Source: an uncultured Flavobacteriaceae bacterium (lineage in GTDB: Bacteria; Bacteroidota; Bacteroidia; Flavobacteriales; Flavobacteriaceae). Taken from it: 64,000 bases of DNA. The DNA lies in NCBI GenBank assembly GCA_947500585.1, contig CANMSN010000013.1, forward strand, positions 1 to 64,000. The letters are read 5' to 3'. The notes under the pieces were generated by a model that worked only from the letters and a program-made list of their open reading frames with translations, ran no database searches and was not told where the DNA came from. Shown one piece after another: positions 25,138-34,594 of the stretch. The position numbers and the translations under genes were made by a program. The stretch's first letter is position 1. The number at the start of each line of letters is the position of its first letter.

Positions 25138-26196
25138 ATGAGTATTAAAATCACTGGTACAGGAAGTTATATTCCAGCCAATATCGAGACAAATGAAAAT
25201 TTTCATAAAAACAAGTTTTTAAATAGTGATGGCTCTATTATAAATGCTCCAAATGAAGTCATTGTAAAAAAGTTTAAGGCCATTACCGGTATAGACGAGC
25301 GTCGTTACGCAAAAAGCCACCTAAACACTTCTGATATTGCCTCTTTTGCAGCAGAAAAAGCAATTGAAAATGCTAAAATTAATCGTGAAGATTTAGACTA
25401 TATCATTGTAGCTCATAATTATGGTGATATTAGGCAAGGTACTATTCAAAGTGACACCGTACCAAGTATAGCCTCAAGAGTCAAACATCTTTTACGAATT
25501 AAAAACCCAAAATGTGTTGGCTACGATTTACTTTTTGGCTGTCCTGGATGGATTGAAGGTGTTATTCAAGCAAACGCATTTATAAAATCTGGAATTGCAA
25601 AAAAATGTTTAGTTATTGGAGCAGAAACACTTTCTCGTGTTATAGATCCTTATGACAGAGATTCTATGATATATAGTGATGGTGCTGGTGCCGTAGTTAT
25701 AGAATCTTCTAACGATGACGGCGGTATTATCGATCACCAAACAGCAACTTATGCTTTAGACGAGGCGCACTATATCTATTTTGGAGAAACCAATAATCAA
25801 GAAATAAATGATAGCCGTAGATACATAAAAATGTATGGCAGAAAAATTTATGAGTTTGCACTCACTAATGTACCTTTAGCCATGAAATCTTGTCTTGATA
25901 AAAGTGGCATTGATATATCTGAAGTCAAAAAAATATTGATTCATCAGGCTAATGAAAAAATGGATGAAGCCATTGTAAAACGTTTTTACGAACTATACAA
26001 TATGGAAATGCCAAATGGTATTATGCCAATGACCATAGGGAAACTAGGGAACTCTAGTGTAGCTACAGTACCTACCTTATACGATACGATTTTAAAAGGC
26101 GATTTAGATAATCAAGAAATAAACAAAGGTGATATTATCATTTTTGCAAGTGTAGGTGCAGGTATGAATATAAACGCCATAGTTTACAGACATTAA
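25138..26196 (+). CDS. 3-oxoacyl-ACP synthase III family protein (FabH-like)
   Basis: Condensing enzyme of the thiolase fold, 352 residues. The active-site Cys135 lies in LLFGCPGWIEG; the His is in ILIHQANEKMDEAI and the Asn in GKLGNSSVATVP, so the FabH Cys-His-Asn triad is complete. It is longer than standard FabH (about 317-330) owing to an N-terminal insert (FHKNKFLNSDGSIINAP). It may start fatty-acid synthesis or make a special acyl product. A methyltransferase and a GT2 follow within 25 bp, suggesting a small pathway rather than only housekeeping FabH. Confidence 0.9.
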   Translation: MSIKITGTGSYIPANIETNENFHKNKFLNSDGSIINAPNEVIVKKFKAITGIDERRYAKSHLNTSDIASFAAEKAIENAKINREDLDYIIVAHNYGDIRQGTIQSDTVPSIASRVKHLLRIKNPKCVGYDLLFGCPGWIEGVIQANAFIKSGIAKKCLVIGAETLSRVIDPYDRDSMIYSDGAGAVVIESSNDDGGIIDHQTATYALDEAHYIYFGETNNQEINDSRRYIKMYGRKIYEFALTNVPLAMKSCLDKSGIDISEVKKILIHQANEKMDEAIVKRFYELYNMEMPNGIMPMTIGKLGNSSVATVPTLYDTILKGDLDNQEINKGDIIIFASVGAGMNINAIVYRH

Positions 26197-26198
26197 TA

Positions 26199-26720
26199 AT
26201 GTACGAGAAAACATATCCGAATAAGCGCTTTAAACACACCATTCAATTTTTAGAAAAACATATTCCTAAAACTGAGTCTATTTTAGATTTGGGTGTTGTA
26301 AATCCGTTTACTGAAATCATGTTAGAACATGGTTATTCCGTTGAAAATACTAAAGGAGAAGATTTAGATTTAAACACTTCAACTATTTTAAATTCTGATG
26401 CAGACGTTATTACAGCTTTTGAAATTTTCGAACATTTATTATCCCCATTTACCGTTTTAAAATCTATAAAAGCAGATAGATTAGTTGCAAGTGTTCCTTT
26501 AAAATTATGGTTTTCATCTGCCTACAGAAGTAAAACTGATATGTTAGACAGACATTACCATGAATTTGAAGATTGGCAATTCGATTGGCTTTTAGAAAAA
26601 GCAGGATGGAAAATTATTGATAGACAGAAATGGACAAACCCAACTAAAAAAATTGGTATTCGTCCAATTTTGAGATGGTTTACTCCAAGATATTACATCA
26701 TTTACGCCGAAAGAGTTTAA
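26199..26720 (+). CDS. Methyltransferase-domain protein (class I-like, degenerate motif I)
   Basis: A 173-residue protein starting 2 nt after the KAS III gene. It has the outline of a small Methyltransf_11/23 protein: ILDLGVVNPFTEIMLEHGY in the place of motif I, VITAFEIFEHLLSP for motif IV and DWLLEKAGWKIID near the end. The usual GxGxG of motif I is missing (DLGVVNP), so SAM binding is uncertain. The end (RPILRWFTPRYYIIYAERV) is typical for small sugar- or lipid-related methyltransferases. It is followed 24 bp later by a GT2 gene. Function is unknown. Confidence 0.68.
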   Translation: MYEKTYPNKRFKHTIQFLEKHIPKTESILDLGVVNPFTEIMLEHGYSVENTKGEDLDLNTSTILNSDADVITAFEIFEHLLSPFTVLKSIKADRLVASVPLKLWFSSAYRSKTDMLDRHYHEFEDWQFDWLLEKAGWKIIDRQKWTNPTKKIGIRPILRWFTPRYYIIYAERV

Positions 26721-26744
26721 CTTTAATTTTTAAACTTTAAACTT

Positions 26745-27614
26745 TTGAATTTCTATATCATTATTCCTGCCCATAACGAAGAAAGCTCTATTGGACTTAC
26801 TTTAAACTCCTTAGCAAATCAAACACTTCTACCAAAAAAAGTAGTGGTAGTAAATGATAATTCAACTGATAAAACTGAGGATATTGTTGAAGCCTACACT
26901 GAAAAACACCCTTTTATTTCGTTGATTAATTCAAAATCCTCTAATCAGCATTTACCTGGTTCAAAAATCATTAATGCGTTTTATAAAGGTTATGAAACTC
27001 TCGATGATGATTTTGATATCATTTGTAAATTTGATGCCGACTTAATTTTTCCTGGCAACTATTTAGAACAACTAACACTTCATTTTACTAATAATGCAAA
27101 ATTAGGAATGGCTTCTGGGTTTTGTTACATTGAAAACAATAATCATTGGATTTTAGAAAATTTAACTAGAAAAGACCATATTAGAGGTGCGCTTAAAGCC
27201 TATAGAAAAGACTGTTTTATTGAAATAGGAAAATTAAAACCATCGATGGGATGGGATACCGTTGATGAATTATTGGCTAAATACTACGGTTGGCAAATTT
27301 TAACAGATGAATCGCTTCATGTAAAGCACTTAAAACCAACTGGTATTAGCTATAACAAAGCCTCAAAATATTTACAAGGAGAGGCTATGTATAAAATGCG
27401 TTATGGTTTTGTTATCACTTTTATTTCTGCATTAAAATTAGCTTTTAAAAAAAGTAGTTTTTCACTTTTTAAAGATTATCTAGCTGGTTATTTTAAAGCC
27501 AAAAAAGAGAACATAGCATTTTTAGTTTCTGAAAAAGAAGGAAAGTTTATTAGAGATTTACGTTGGAAAGGGATAGTAGCTAAGTTCAAACTAACATCAA
27601 AAGATGTTAGTTAA
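26745..27614 (+). CDS. Glycosyltransferase family 2
   Basis: A 289-residue GT-A glycosyltransferase: FYIIIPAHNEESSIGLTLNSLANQ at the N-terminus, then VVVNDNSTDKTEDIV, and the DxD-like metal site in CKFDADLIFPG (around residue 93). No membrane helix is clear, though an amphipathic region is present at the C-terminal end. The frame has no ATG at the proper place: it opens with TTG at 26745 directly before NFYIIIPA, so a TTG start is chosen. It ends by overlapping the convergent nuclease gene by 4 nt. The acceptor and sugar donor are unknown. Confidence 0.85.
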   Translation: MNFYIIIPAHNEESSIGLTLNSLANQTLLPKKVVVVNDNSTDKTEDIVEAYTEKHPFISLINSKSSNQHLPGSKIINAFYKGYETLDDDFDIICKFDADLIFPGNYLEQLTLHFTNNAKLGMASGFCYIENNNHWILENLTRKDHIRGALKAYRKDCFIEIGKLKPSMGWDTVDELLAKYYGWQILTDESLHVKHLKPTGISYNKASKYLQGEAMYKMRYGFVITFISALKLAFKKSSFSLFKDYLAGYFKAKKENIAFLVSEKEGKFIRDLRWKGIVAKFKLTSKDVS

Positions 27615-28417
27615 AAACTCCAGTATTTATAACTCTTTGAAGCTTCTAATTTATTTTCTAAACTATCTTCTAATTCAGGAAAGAAATCAATTCCTGTTAT
27701 GGCTTCTACTTCATCAACAGGAACTACAAATTCGTATAACGGTTTATTGGAGTCTTCATGTAGCATTAAAAAAGCAATCATTTTTGTTTTACCAGAATTA
27801 TTGTCAATCAACACCTTGTAAAATTGGTTAGGTACTGCAACATGTTCTGCTCCAATAGTTTTCATATTTCCTTTTAAAACTCCGCCAGTTACAACAAAAA
27901 CACCATCATATTTACTGGCCCAATACCGTACTTTTTGTTCTAAAGTATTCCATATTCCTGAATTAAATTGATGCTCCTGTGGACTTATATTACTTGTTAA
28001 AAAAGTTTCATCGTGAGCTAACTTACTGTAACGCCTATCCGCAGCAGGACAAAGATGTCCGCGGTCGTAACCAGAATTCTTATAATTTCGCCAACTAGCT
28101 GCACCAGTTTTCACTGCTTCATCTATTTCAAAATATGGGCGTTTATAATTCGTGCTTGAAAGATGAGACTTCTTCAATTCGTAAGCAACCCATTCTGCCT
28201 GTTCATGAGTTTCACTATAAGACAAAGAATAGCCTTCGTGATGAATAATTTCACCTGTTGTACTTGTTGGCAAAAAGTATTCATTAGTGTTATTTTTTAC
28301 TATCTCACCTTCTAAAACAACTTCAGCTTTTTCTTCTTCAGCCAAGAAATGTTCATAAGCATAAACGCCCAAAATAATTAGGATAGCGATAATGGAATAT
28401 AGTGTCCGTTTTTTCAA
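27611..28417 (-). CDS. DNA/RNA non-specific endonuclease (NUC1 family)
   Basis: A 268-residue exported or membrane-anchored nuclease. Residues 5-20 (LYSIIAILIILGVYAY) form a signal-anchor. The catalytic motif DRGHLCPAADR (around residue 120) is the DRGH of the Serratia-nuclease/EndoG fold, and NISPQEHQFNSGIWNTLEQKVR carries the magnesium-binding Asn. It would degrade nucleic acid outside the cytoplasm, for nutrition or competition. It directly abuts pafA (no gap), so phosphate release from DNA and from phosphoesters may be co-expressed; that link is inference. Confidence 0.92.
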   Translation of the reverse strand: MKKRTLYSIIAILIILGVYAYEHFLAEEEKAEVVLEGEIVKNNTNEYFLPTSTTGEIIHHEGYSLSYSETHEQAEWVAYELKKSHLSSTNYKRPYFEIDEAVKTGAASWRNYKNSGYDRGHLCPAADRRYSKLAHDETFLTSNISPQEHQFNSGIWNTLEQKVRYWASKYDGVFVVTGGVLKGNMKTIGAEHVAVPNQFYKVLIDNNSGKTKMIAFLMLHEDSNKPLYEFVVPVDEVEAITGIDFFPELEDSLENKLEASKSYKYWSF

Positions 28418-30058
28418 TTAATCTAAAACAAATTCGAGAGGTTGACCAATAGCAAAGTTTGGAAAACTTATTCCAAGAAGTGCAGATATTGTAGGCGCAA
28501 TATCTGTAATTTCAGTTTTTTTGAAAGTCTGCCCTTGTTTAATTCCTTTTCCAAAAAAGAGTAAAGGAACGTGCGTATCATAATTTAAACCACTACCATG
28601 AGTAGATCCTGTTTTATGATAGGAAATGAAAGCAGGGTCATTTACCAAAAGAATATCTCCTGATCGTTTTTGATTAAATCCTTTTTGCAACAAACTTTCT
28701 ACTCCATCAGCAAAATATACAGAATTCATTGTAGTTGCTGTATACGTTTTATAAATATGCTTGTATGTTAATTGCTCCATAGCAATAGCTTCTTGAACAT
28801 CATCTAAATCTAAATCTAACTCTTTTATTTTGTCTCTATTTAAGAAAATTTGGCTATTACTTATATTTTCAACAATATCTATGGTTCCAAAAGTTTCTTT
28901 TAAAAATACTTCAAACTGTTTTTTTCTTTCTGTATTATTTAAATATCCGCTAGGTATTTTAACGCTTTGTAAATAAGAAGGCACTTCTACAGCTCCATGA
29001 TCTGCTGTTAAAAAAACAGTGTATTCTCCTTTACCAACAGTATCGTCTAATACATTAAAAAAGCGTTCTAAATCTTTATCTAACCTAATATAGGTGTCTT
29101 CTATTTCTTTAGAGTTTACGCCAAAATTATGTCCTACATAATCAGTACTTGAAAAACTAACGGTTAAAACATCGGTAATATTATCAGCACCAAGTGCTTC
29201 AGCTTTTATTGCTGCAATTGCAAAATCGGCAACAATACTATTTCCATAAGGGGTTCCTTTTAAAATATCAAACCCAGCATTTTCCTTTTGTAATTTTTTC
29301 AAATTATACGGAAATGTTGCTGTTTCTTTTCCTGTAAAACCGCCTTCAAATACATTTAAATCATTGCCACTTTCAGTGTATGTAGAAATATTATAAAACG
29401 TATTCCACTCCTTTAAATAAGATTCTACAACCTTTGAATCATTGAAATCCTTTACCCATTTTGGCAAAGTTTCCATATAATATGTACTTGACACAAAGTT
29501 TCCTTCATTTTTCCCTCTAAACCAATATGCTGCATTTGCAGAATGACCAACAGGCAAAATAGCTCCCCTATCTTTAATTGAAATGCCAATACTTTTCCCT
29601 TGCATTTGAGTAAATAATCTATTTTCATCAGCAAAGGTGGTGGTCTTCATTCTGTGTGGAGACATCCTTTCTAATTCAGAATCGGTTCCAACGGCTAAAA
29701 CCGAATCATCACCCGCACAGTAAACCATACTTCTTATTTCTTTATCGTACCAATTGTTGGCTATAACGCCATGGTATTTTGGCGTTGTCCCAGTAAAAAT
29801 AGATGCATGACCTGGTCCTGTATACGTAGGAATGTAATTAAAATGATTGTTTTTACAATTAAAGCCTTCATTCATCATGCGCTTAAAACCACCGTTTCCA
29901 TATTTATTATAAAACCTCGTTAAATAATCATAACGCATTTGGTCTACCACAATACCAACAACTAGTTTAGGGTTTTTTAGACTTTCTAAATCATCTTGAG
30001 CCTTTGCTAAAAAACCAAAACACACAAATAATAAAACGGATACTATTTTTCTTATCAT
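28418..30058 (-). CDS. pafA: Alkaline phosphatase PafA
   Basis: Calcium- and zinc-type phosphomonoesterase of the flavobacterial PafA family, secreted to the periplasm. At 546 residues it has a signal peptide (IVSVLLFVCFGFLAKAQ, cleaved after about residue 20), the metal ligand in VVGIVVDQMRYDYL, the nucleophile Thr in YIPTYTGPGHASIFTGTTP and metal ligands in SFSSTDYVGHNFG and FLTADHGAVEVP. PafA enzymes are known to be active on many phosphoesters and not strictly phosphate-repressed. It lies upstream of the nuclease gene on the same strand, so the pair can release phosphate from nucleic acid. A -7-like TATTTTTG lies at 30079-30086. Confidence 0.93.
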   Translation of the reverse strand: MIRKIVSVLLFVCFGFLAKAQDDLESLKNPKLVVGIVVDQMRYDYLTRFYNKYGNGGFKRMMNEGFNCKNNHFNYIPTYTGPGHASIFTGTTPKYHGVIANNWYDKEIRSMVYCAGDDSVLAVGTDSELERMSPHRMKTTTFADENRLFTQMQGKSIGISIKDRGAILPVGHSANAAYWFRGKNEGNFVSSTYYMETLPKWVKDFNDSKVVESYLKEWNTFYNISTYTESGNDLNVFEGGFTGKETATFPYNLKKLQKENAGFDILKGTPYGNSIVADFAIAAIKAEALGADNITDVLTVSFSSTDYVGHNFGVNSKEIEDTYIRLDKDLERFFNVLDDTVGKGEYTVFLTADHGAVEVPSYLQSVKIPSGYLNNTERKKQFEVFLKETFGTIDIVENISNSQIFLNRDKIKELDLDLDDVQEAIAMEQLTYKHIYKTYTATTMNSVYFADGVESLLQKGFNQKRSGDILLVNDPAFISYHKTGSTHGSGLNYDTHVPLLFFGKGIKQGQTFKKTEITDIAPTISALLGISFPNFAIGQPLEFVLD

Positions 30059-30166
30059 GACTATTTTTATAATGTTACCAAAAATACATATTTTAAAACA
30101 TCATAATTTAAAATTAAGGTTAAATACCATTAACTTTTTTTACTTTAGCATTTCATAAATTTTTAC

Positions 30167-30904
30167 ATGAGTTATCTTAATAGCATAGGAACATATTTTT
30201 TAATGATTGCTGAAATGTTTCGCAAACCCACTAAATGGGGTGTTATGAAGCAACTCATTTTAAAAGATATTGACGATTTAATAATAGGCTCTCTTGGTAT
30301 TATCGCTTTTATTTCATTTTTTGTTGGTGGAGTTATAACCATTCAAACGGCTTTAAACATTGATAGTCCATTAATTCCTAAATATTTAGTTGGCTTCGCT
30401 ACCAGACAATCCGTTATATTAGAATTTGCACCTACATTTACTTCTATTATTATGGCTGGAAAAGTAGGTTCATTCATCACTTCTAGCATAGGAACGATGC
30501 GTGTTACAGAACAAATTGATGCCTTAGAAGTTATGGGGATAAATTCATTAAATTATTTAGTTTTCCCAAAAACAATAGCACTGATGTTATACCCTTTTGC
30601 CATTGCTATTGGGATGTTTTTAGGCATTTTAGGTGGTATGGCTGCCTGTGTATTTGGAGGGTATTCAACTTTAGCGGATTATGTTGTTGGTATTCAAACA
30701 GATTTTGAAGTATTTCATGTTATTTATGCGTTTATTAAAACCTTCGTATTTGCGATAGCATTGGCAACAATTCCTTCTTTTCACGGATATTACATGAAAG
30801 GAGGCGCATTAGAAGTTGGTAAAGCAAGTACAACTGCTTTCGTTTGGACCTCGGTTGTTATTATATTATTGAATTATATATTAACTGATATGATGTTAGG
30901 CTAA
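30167..30904 (+). CDS. mlaE: MlaE-type ABC transporter permease
   Basis: Inner-membrane permease of a Mla-like lipid transporter, 245 residues with about five membrane helices. The MlaE signature is seen in LEFAPTFTSIIMAGKVGSFITSSIGTMRVTEQIDALEVMGINSLNYLVFPK (residues about 85-135), with the conserved G-x-I-x-x-E-x-G-like loop. Its stop and the ATG of the ATPase gene share one base (TAATG), so they are translated together. An MCE (MlaD) partner is not in the window. It maintains outer-membrane lipid asymmetry by analogy with Mla. Confidence 0.93.
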   Translation: MSYLNSIGTYFLMIAEMFRKPTKWGVMKQLILKDIDDLIIGSLGIIAFISFFVGGVITIQTALNIDSPLIPKYLVGFATRQSVILEFAPTFTSIIMAGKVGSFITSSIGTMRVTEQIDALEVMGINSLNYLVFPKTIALMLYPFAIAIGMFLGILGGMAACVFGGYSTLADYVVGIQTDFEVFHVIYAFIKTFVFAIALATIPSFHGYYMKGGALEVGKASTTAFVWTSVVIILLNYILTDMMLG

Positions 30905-31671
30905 TGATAGAAGTAAAAAATTTAAATAAGTCATTTGGTGATGCTCATATTTTAAAGGGCATTACAACTACTTTTGAAAAAGGAAAAACCAATCTTATTA
31001 TTGGTCAGAGTGGTTCTGGTAAAACCGTTTTTCTTAAATGCTTATTGGGTTTGTTTGATTATGAAGATGGTTCCATTTCATATGAAGGTAAAATATTTTC
31101 GCAATTATCTGAAGATTATAAACGGAATTTACGAGCCGAAATAGGTATGGTATTTCAAGGAAGTGCCTTGTTTGATTCTATGACAATTGCTCAAAATGTC
31201 ATGTTTCCATTGCGAATGTTCACTAAAATGAATAAAAGTGAAATGATGGATCGCGCCGATTTTGTTCTAAAACGTGTGAATCTTGAAGATGCTCATAATA
31301 AAATGCCTAGTGAGGCTTCTGGTGGTATGCAAAAACGTGTAGCTATTGCTCGAGCTATTGTTAATAACCCGAAGTACTTATTTTGCGATGAACCCAATTC
31401 TGGATTAGATCCAAAAACAGCAATCGTTATTGATAATTTGATTCAGGAAATTACAGATGAATATCAAATAACGACTGTTATTAACTCTCATGATATGAAT
31501 TCAGTAATGGAAATAGGTGAGAAAATTGTGTTTTTAAAAGATGGTTTAAAAGCTTGGGAAGGTTCAAAAGACACTATCTTCAAAACCGATAATGAAGTTG
31601 TTACCGACTTTGTTTATTCATCTGAACTCATGAAAAAAGTACGTAAAATGTATTTGGAAGAAAATCAATAA
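30904..31671 (+). CDS. mlaF: ABC transporter ATP-binding protein (MlaF-type)
   Basis: ATPase partner of the MlaE permease, 255 residues. It has Walker A GQSGSGKT (about 38-45), the Q-loop VFQGSALFDSMT, signature SGGMQKRVAIARA, Walker B YLFCDEPNSGLDP and the H-loop NSHDMNSV. The DSMT and NSGLDP variants are of the MlaF type. It energises lipid movement at the inner membrane. It is transcriptionally and translationally coupled to mlaE. Convergent fkp follows after 43 bp. Confidence 0.94.
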   Translation: MIEVKNLNKSFGDAHILKGITTTFEKGKTNLIIGQSGSGKTVFLKCLLGLFDYEDGSISYEGKIFSQLSEDYKRNLRAEIGMVFQGSALFDSMTIAQNVMFPLRMFTKMNKSEMMDRADFVLKRVNLEDAHNKMPSEASGGMQKRVAIARAIVNNPKYLFCDEPNSGLDPKTAIVIDNLIQEITDEYQITTVINSHDMNSVMEIGEKIVFLKDGLKAWEGSKDTIFKTDNEVVTDFVYSSELMKKVRKMYLEENQ

Positions 31672-31714
31672 CAGTTATTAGATTTAAACACGCAACTAAA
31701 TATTGATTATTATA

Positions 31715-34573
31715 TCATGATCTGGTTGATTGAAATCCTGTACTCGATAAATTAATATCTACAAACCTAGCTTGGTTATTTGGTGGATTCTCAATTAACA
31801 ATTTCCTGATTTTACCTGCAGCTTCTGGATCTTTAGCTATAATAAACATATACCCACCACCACCTGCACCAGGTAATTTATATGCAGAGGCATAATCTTT
31901 AAATAAATTTACTAACTCTTGAACCTTAGGTGGAAACGTTCCTTTATCCAATGCCTTATTCTGTTCCCAAGTTAAACCAACACAGTCATTAAAATTGGTA
32001 AAATCACCTCCTTGTAAAGCATCAAATGTATCAAAGGCATGCGATTTTATTTCTTTTAGCATATTAGTATTAACAGATTCATTCAAGAACATTCTTCTTA
32101 CAATTTCTGAGAGAATATCTTTTGCAACTCTAGTTATTCCTGTATAATAAAGCAACATACGCGCCTTATTTTCTGGGTTTGTAAATATAAATTCAGGAGC
32201 CCACCTAATTTCTGGAATTTGAAAACTACCTTTTTGAGTGTGCAATAATTTTATACCAGGAAATACACCACCATATTGATCTTGCCAGCCGCCACCAGTA
32301 GTTAAAAGTTGCTCAAGTATCATCGTTCTATGGCATATTTCATTTTTACTCCATCCAAATCCACAAAAATCCGATAGTGCACCCAAAACGGTAGCGCCAA
32401 GTATAGAACTTGTTCCTAGACCAGATCCTTTTGGTATTGCCGCTAAAGTAGAAATTTCGATTCCTGAGCCAAATGCTTTCAGTTGTTCCTCTAAGCTTTT
32501 GTGTTCTTTTCCAGAAAAACCAGACAAAAACAATGCTGCTTTTGGTATAGAAAAAGCAGAACCTACTTGGTAAAACTGAGCTAATTCTTCATAAGTAGTA
32601 ATATCTTCTCTACTACCAATATCGATAGAGCGAAGAATAATTTTATATTCTTTTGACGGTTTAATATATACTTGTAAAGGTGGTTGACCATTCAATTCAA
32701 TAGCCATATTTACAACTGCTCCGCCATGAATTAAAGTGTATGGAGCAGCATCAGACCAACCGCCTGCAACATCAATTCTTATTGGGCTTCTGCCCCAAAC
32801 AATTTGATCTTGAAAAACGCTTAACTGTGGTTCAGGAACGCTTGAGACTGAACTTCCAACAATAATGTCTCGTAAAAGTCCGAATGCCTTTTGCTCATCA
32901 GCTTTATAATCTTCATTATTGTATTGTTTTACTCTAGCATGAAACATATATTCATGCATTTGTAGAAATGGGTCTTCTAACTCTGAATTTATAGGTAAGA
33001 TAAGATTGTTTTCAGCAACTCGTTTAGCCATATTGTCTAAATCGGTTTGATAAAAAACACTTTTTTTGTAATTCTTATGAAGTAAAACCACATTTTCATT
33101 ACAAAAAGCATTACGTTGCTCATACAATCTAGTTAATGATGCTTTGTTACTAATATCGGAAGCTGAAAACCTTGTGCTATTTAACCACTTTTTTTCATAT
33201 GCTTTATTATCTTCTTGTGAAATCATCCAAGAAATTAAACCGCCACTAATATCATCTTTCTTAATAACAGGAAATATTTTAGCATCCTGAATATCTGTAT
33301 CTTCTAAAAAATCTAAGTCATCAAAATTTAAATGTCGATCTATCAACCAATTCTTAAAGGCATTTCCCATCCATTGGGTGTCTGCGAGATTAACAGATCC
33401 TTTAAATTTATCATTAAATCCATAAGGGCGAATACATAATTCATCTTCATTCACTGGAATAATATCTAAACAGATACCTTTTGGCAATTTCAAATTCCAG
33501 TCGTTTTTTGGAATACCAGTAATGATGTGATTAGACTCCAAACTCCAACCGTTTCCTATAAATGAATTTTCAATCCATAAATTTCTTTGTTCTGAATGAA
33601 GTTTAATTTGAACATCAGCATTTTGAACAAACATAGATGGATGTGGTTTGCTATCTCTATGAAGAATTGAACGTTGATCCATAACTCTATTTTGAATAGA
33701 CAACGTTGATGATATTAACTCCTTACTCGTACCAAAATGATAAAATTCTCCTTTAGGAATGGTTAAAATTGCAATTGATAAATCATTTATTTCGGAATCT
33801 TTACTGGAATTTGTTCCTCCCATATTAAGGCCAAAATCACTATATAAATCGTAAAAATTCAATGTATCAGGTACAATTAACTGGCCATTTTCATCTAAAG
33901 TATACCCTGAACGCTTAACCAATAATTGCACAGCTTTGTCACTTAGTACCCAAACACCAATATCCATAAGATATAAATGATTTTCTGGTAAGCTTTTTAA
34001 AGCTTCAACTGAAGGTTTTTGTAGCATATGCAATAACGCTTCAGGGTTGTTTTTTTCGCAAACAAACACTCCATGATTACATGCTAGTTCTGCATTTACC
34101 CATAAACCATAACACACAATATCTACGTCTGGCAATTGTTTTAAATCGCCATCAAACTGAATACAAACATCGCCACTGGCAATTAAGGTATTTAACTTTT
34201 TAGGAGATTTTTTAAGGATTTTTTCATAAAGAGGAATTTGTAAATCTAACAAATTTTGATTTATTTTTTGACCTCTCTCCCACCTAAAAACAGGAATTGG
34301 AGTTAGTATTTTCCCAGAAGGTGCGTAAGCAGGTAAACGTCTACTTTGTCCGCCAGCATGTATTATAATTCTTTTTTGATTACTTAGCCATTGTTGGAAA
34401 TCATTAGCCTTTTCATTTTCAAAAGACTCTTTTAATAACCATGACGTACCACCTCCAGAGCCAACGTAAGACTCAGCAGGATCGGATGTACAAAACCATT
34501 CCTCCGTATTTTTATTTTCAATTTTATGGAAATATTTAACAAGGTTTCTGGGTAATGATAAAAGTTTTTTCAT
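31715..34573 (-). CDS. fkp: Bifunctional fucokinase/L-fucose-1-phosphate guanylyltransferase
   Basis: Converts free L-fucose to GDP-fucose in two steps. At 952 residues it matches Bacteroides Fkp (about 950). The N-terminal half holds the pyrophosphorylase part with RIIIHAGGQSRRLPAYAPSGKILTPIP, and the C-terminal half a GHMP kinase domain with the ATP loop IPKGSGLGTSSILGATVLGAL and KLPGAGGGGYMFIIA. GDP-fucose feeds fucosylation of capsule and glycoproteins. It lies 21 bp after a DUF389 gene and behind manC, so salvage of fucose and supply of GDP-mannose appear to be in one transcription unit. Confidence 0.95.
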   Translation of the reverse strand: MKKLLSLPRNLVKYFHKIENKNTEEWFCTSDPAESYVGSGGGTSWLLKESFENEKANDFQQWLSNQKRIIIHAGGQSRRLPAYAPSGKILTPIPVFRWERGQKINQNLLDLQIPLYEKILKKSPKKLNTLIASGDVCIQFDGDLKQLPDVDIVCYGLWVNAELACNHGVFVCEKNNPEALLHMLQKPSVEALKSLPENHLYLMDIGVWVLSDKAVQLLVKRSGYTLDENGQLIVPDTLNFYDLYSDFGLNMGGTNSSKDSEINDLSIAILTIPKGEFYHFGTSKELISSTLSIQNRVMDQRSILHRDSKPHPSMFVQNADVQIKLHSEQRNLWIENSFIGNGWSLESNHIITGIPKNDWNLKLPKGICLDIIPVNEDELCIRPYGFNDKFKGSVNLADTQWMGNAFKNWLIDRHLNFDDLDFLEDTDIQDAKIFPVIKKDDISGGLISWMISQEDNKAYEKKWLNSTRFSASDISNKASLTRLYEQRNAFCNENVVLLHKNYKKSVFYQTDLDNMAKRVAENNLILPINSELEDPFLQMHEYMFHARVKQYNNEDYKADEQKAFGLLRDIIVGSSVSSVPEPQLSVFQDQIVWGRSPIRIDVAGGWSDAAPYTLIHGGAVVNMAIELNGQPPLQVYIKPSKEYKIILRSIDIGSREDITTYEELAQFYQVGSAFSIPKAALFLSGFSGKEHKSLEEQLKAFGSGIEISTLAAIPKGSGLGTSSILGATVLGALSDFCGFGWSKNEICHRTMILEQLLTTGGGWQDQYGGVFPGIKLLHTQKGSFQIPEIRWAPEFIFTNPENKARMLLYYTGITRVAKDILSEIVRRMFLNESVNTNMLKEIKSHAFDTFDALQGGDFTNFNDCVGLTWEQNKALDKGTFPPKVQELVNLFKDYASAYKLPGAGGGGYMFIIAKDPEAAGKIRKLLIENPPNNQARFVDINLSSTGFQSTRS

Positions 34574-34594
34574 GAAAAGTGGAAATACATACTA

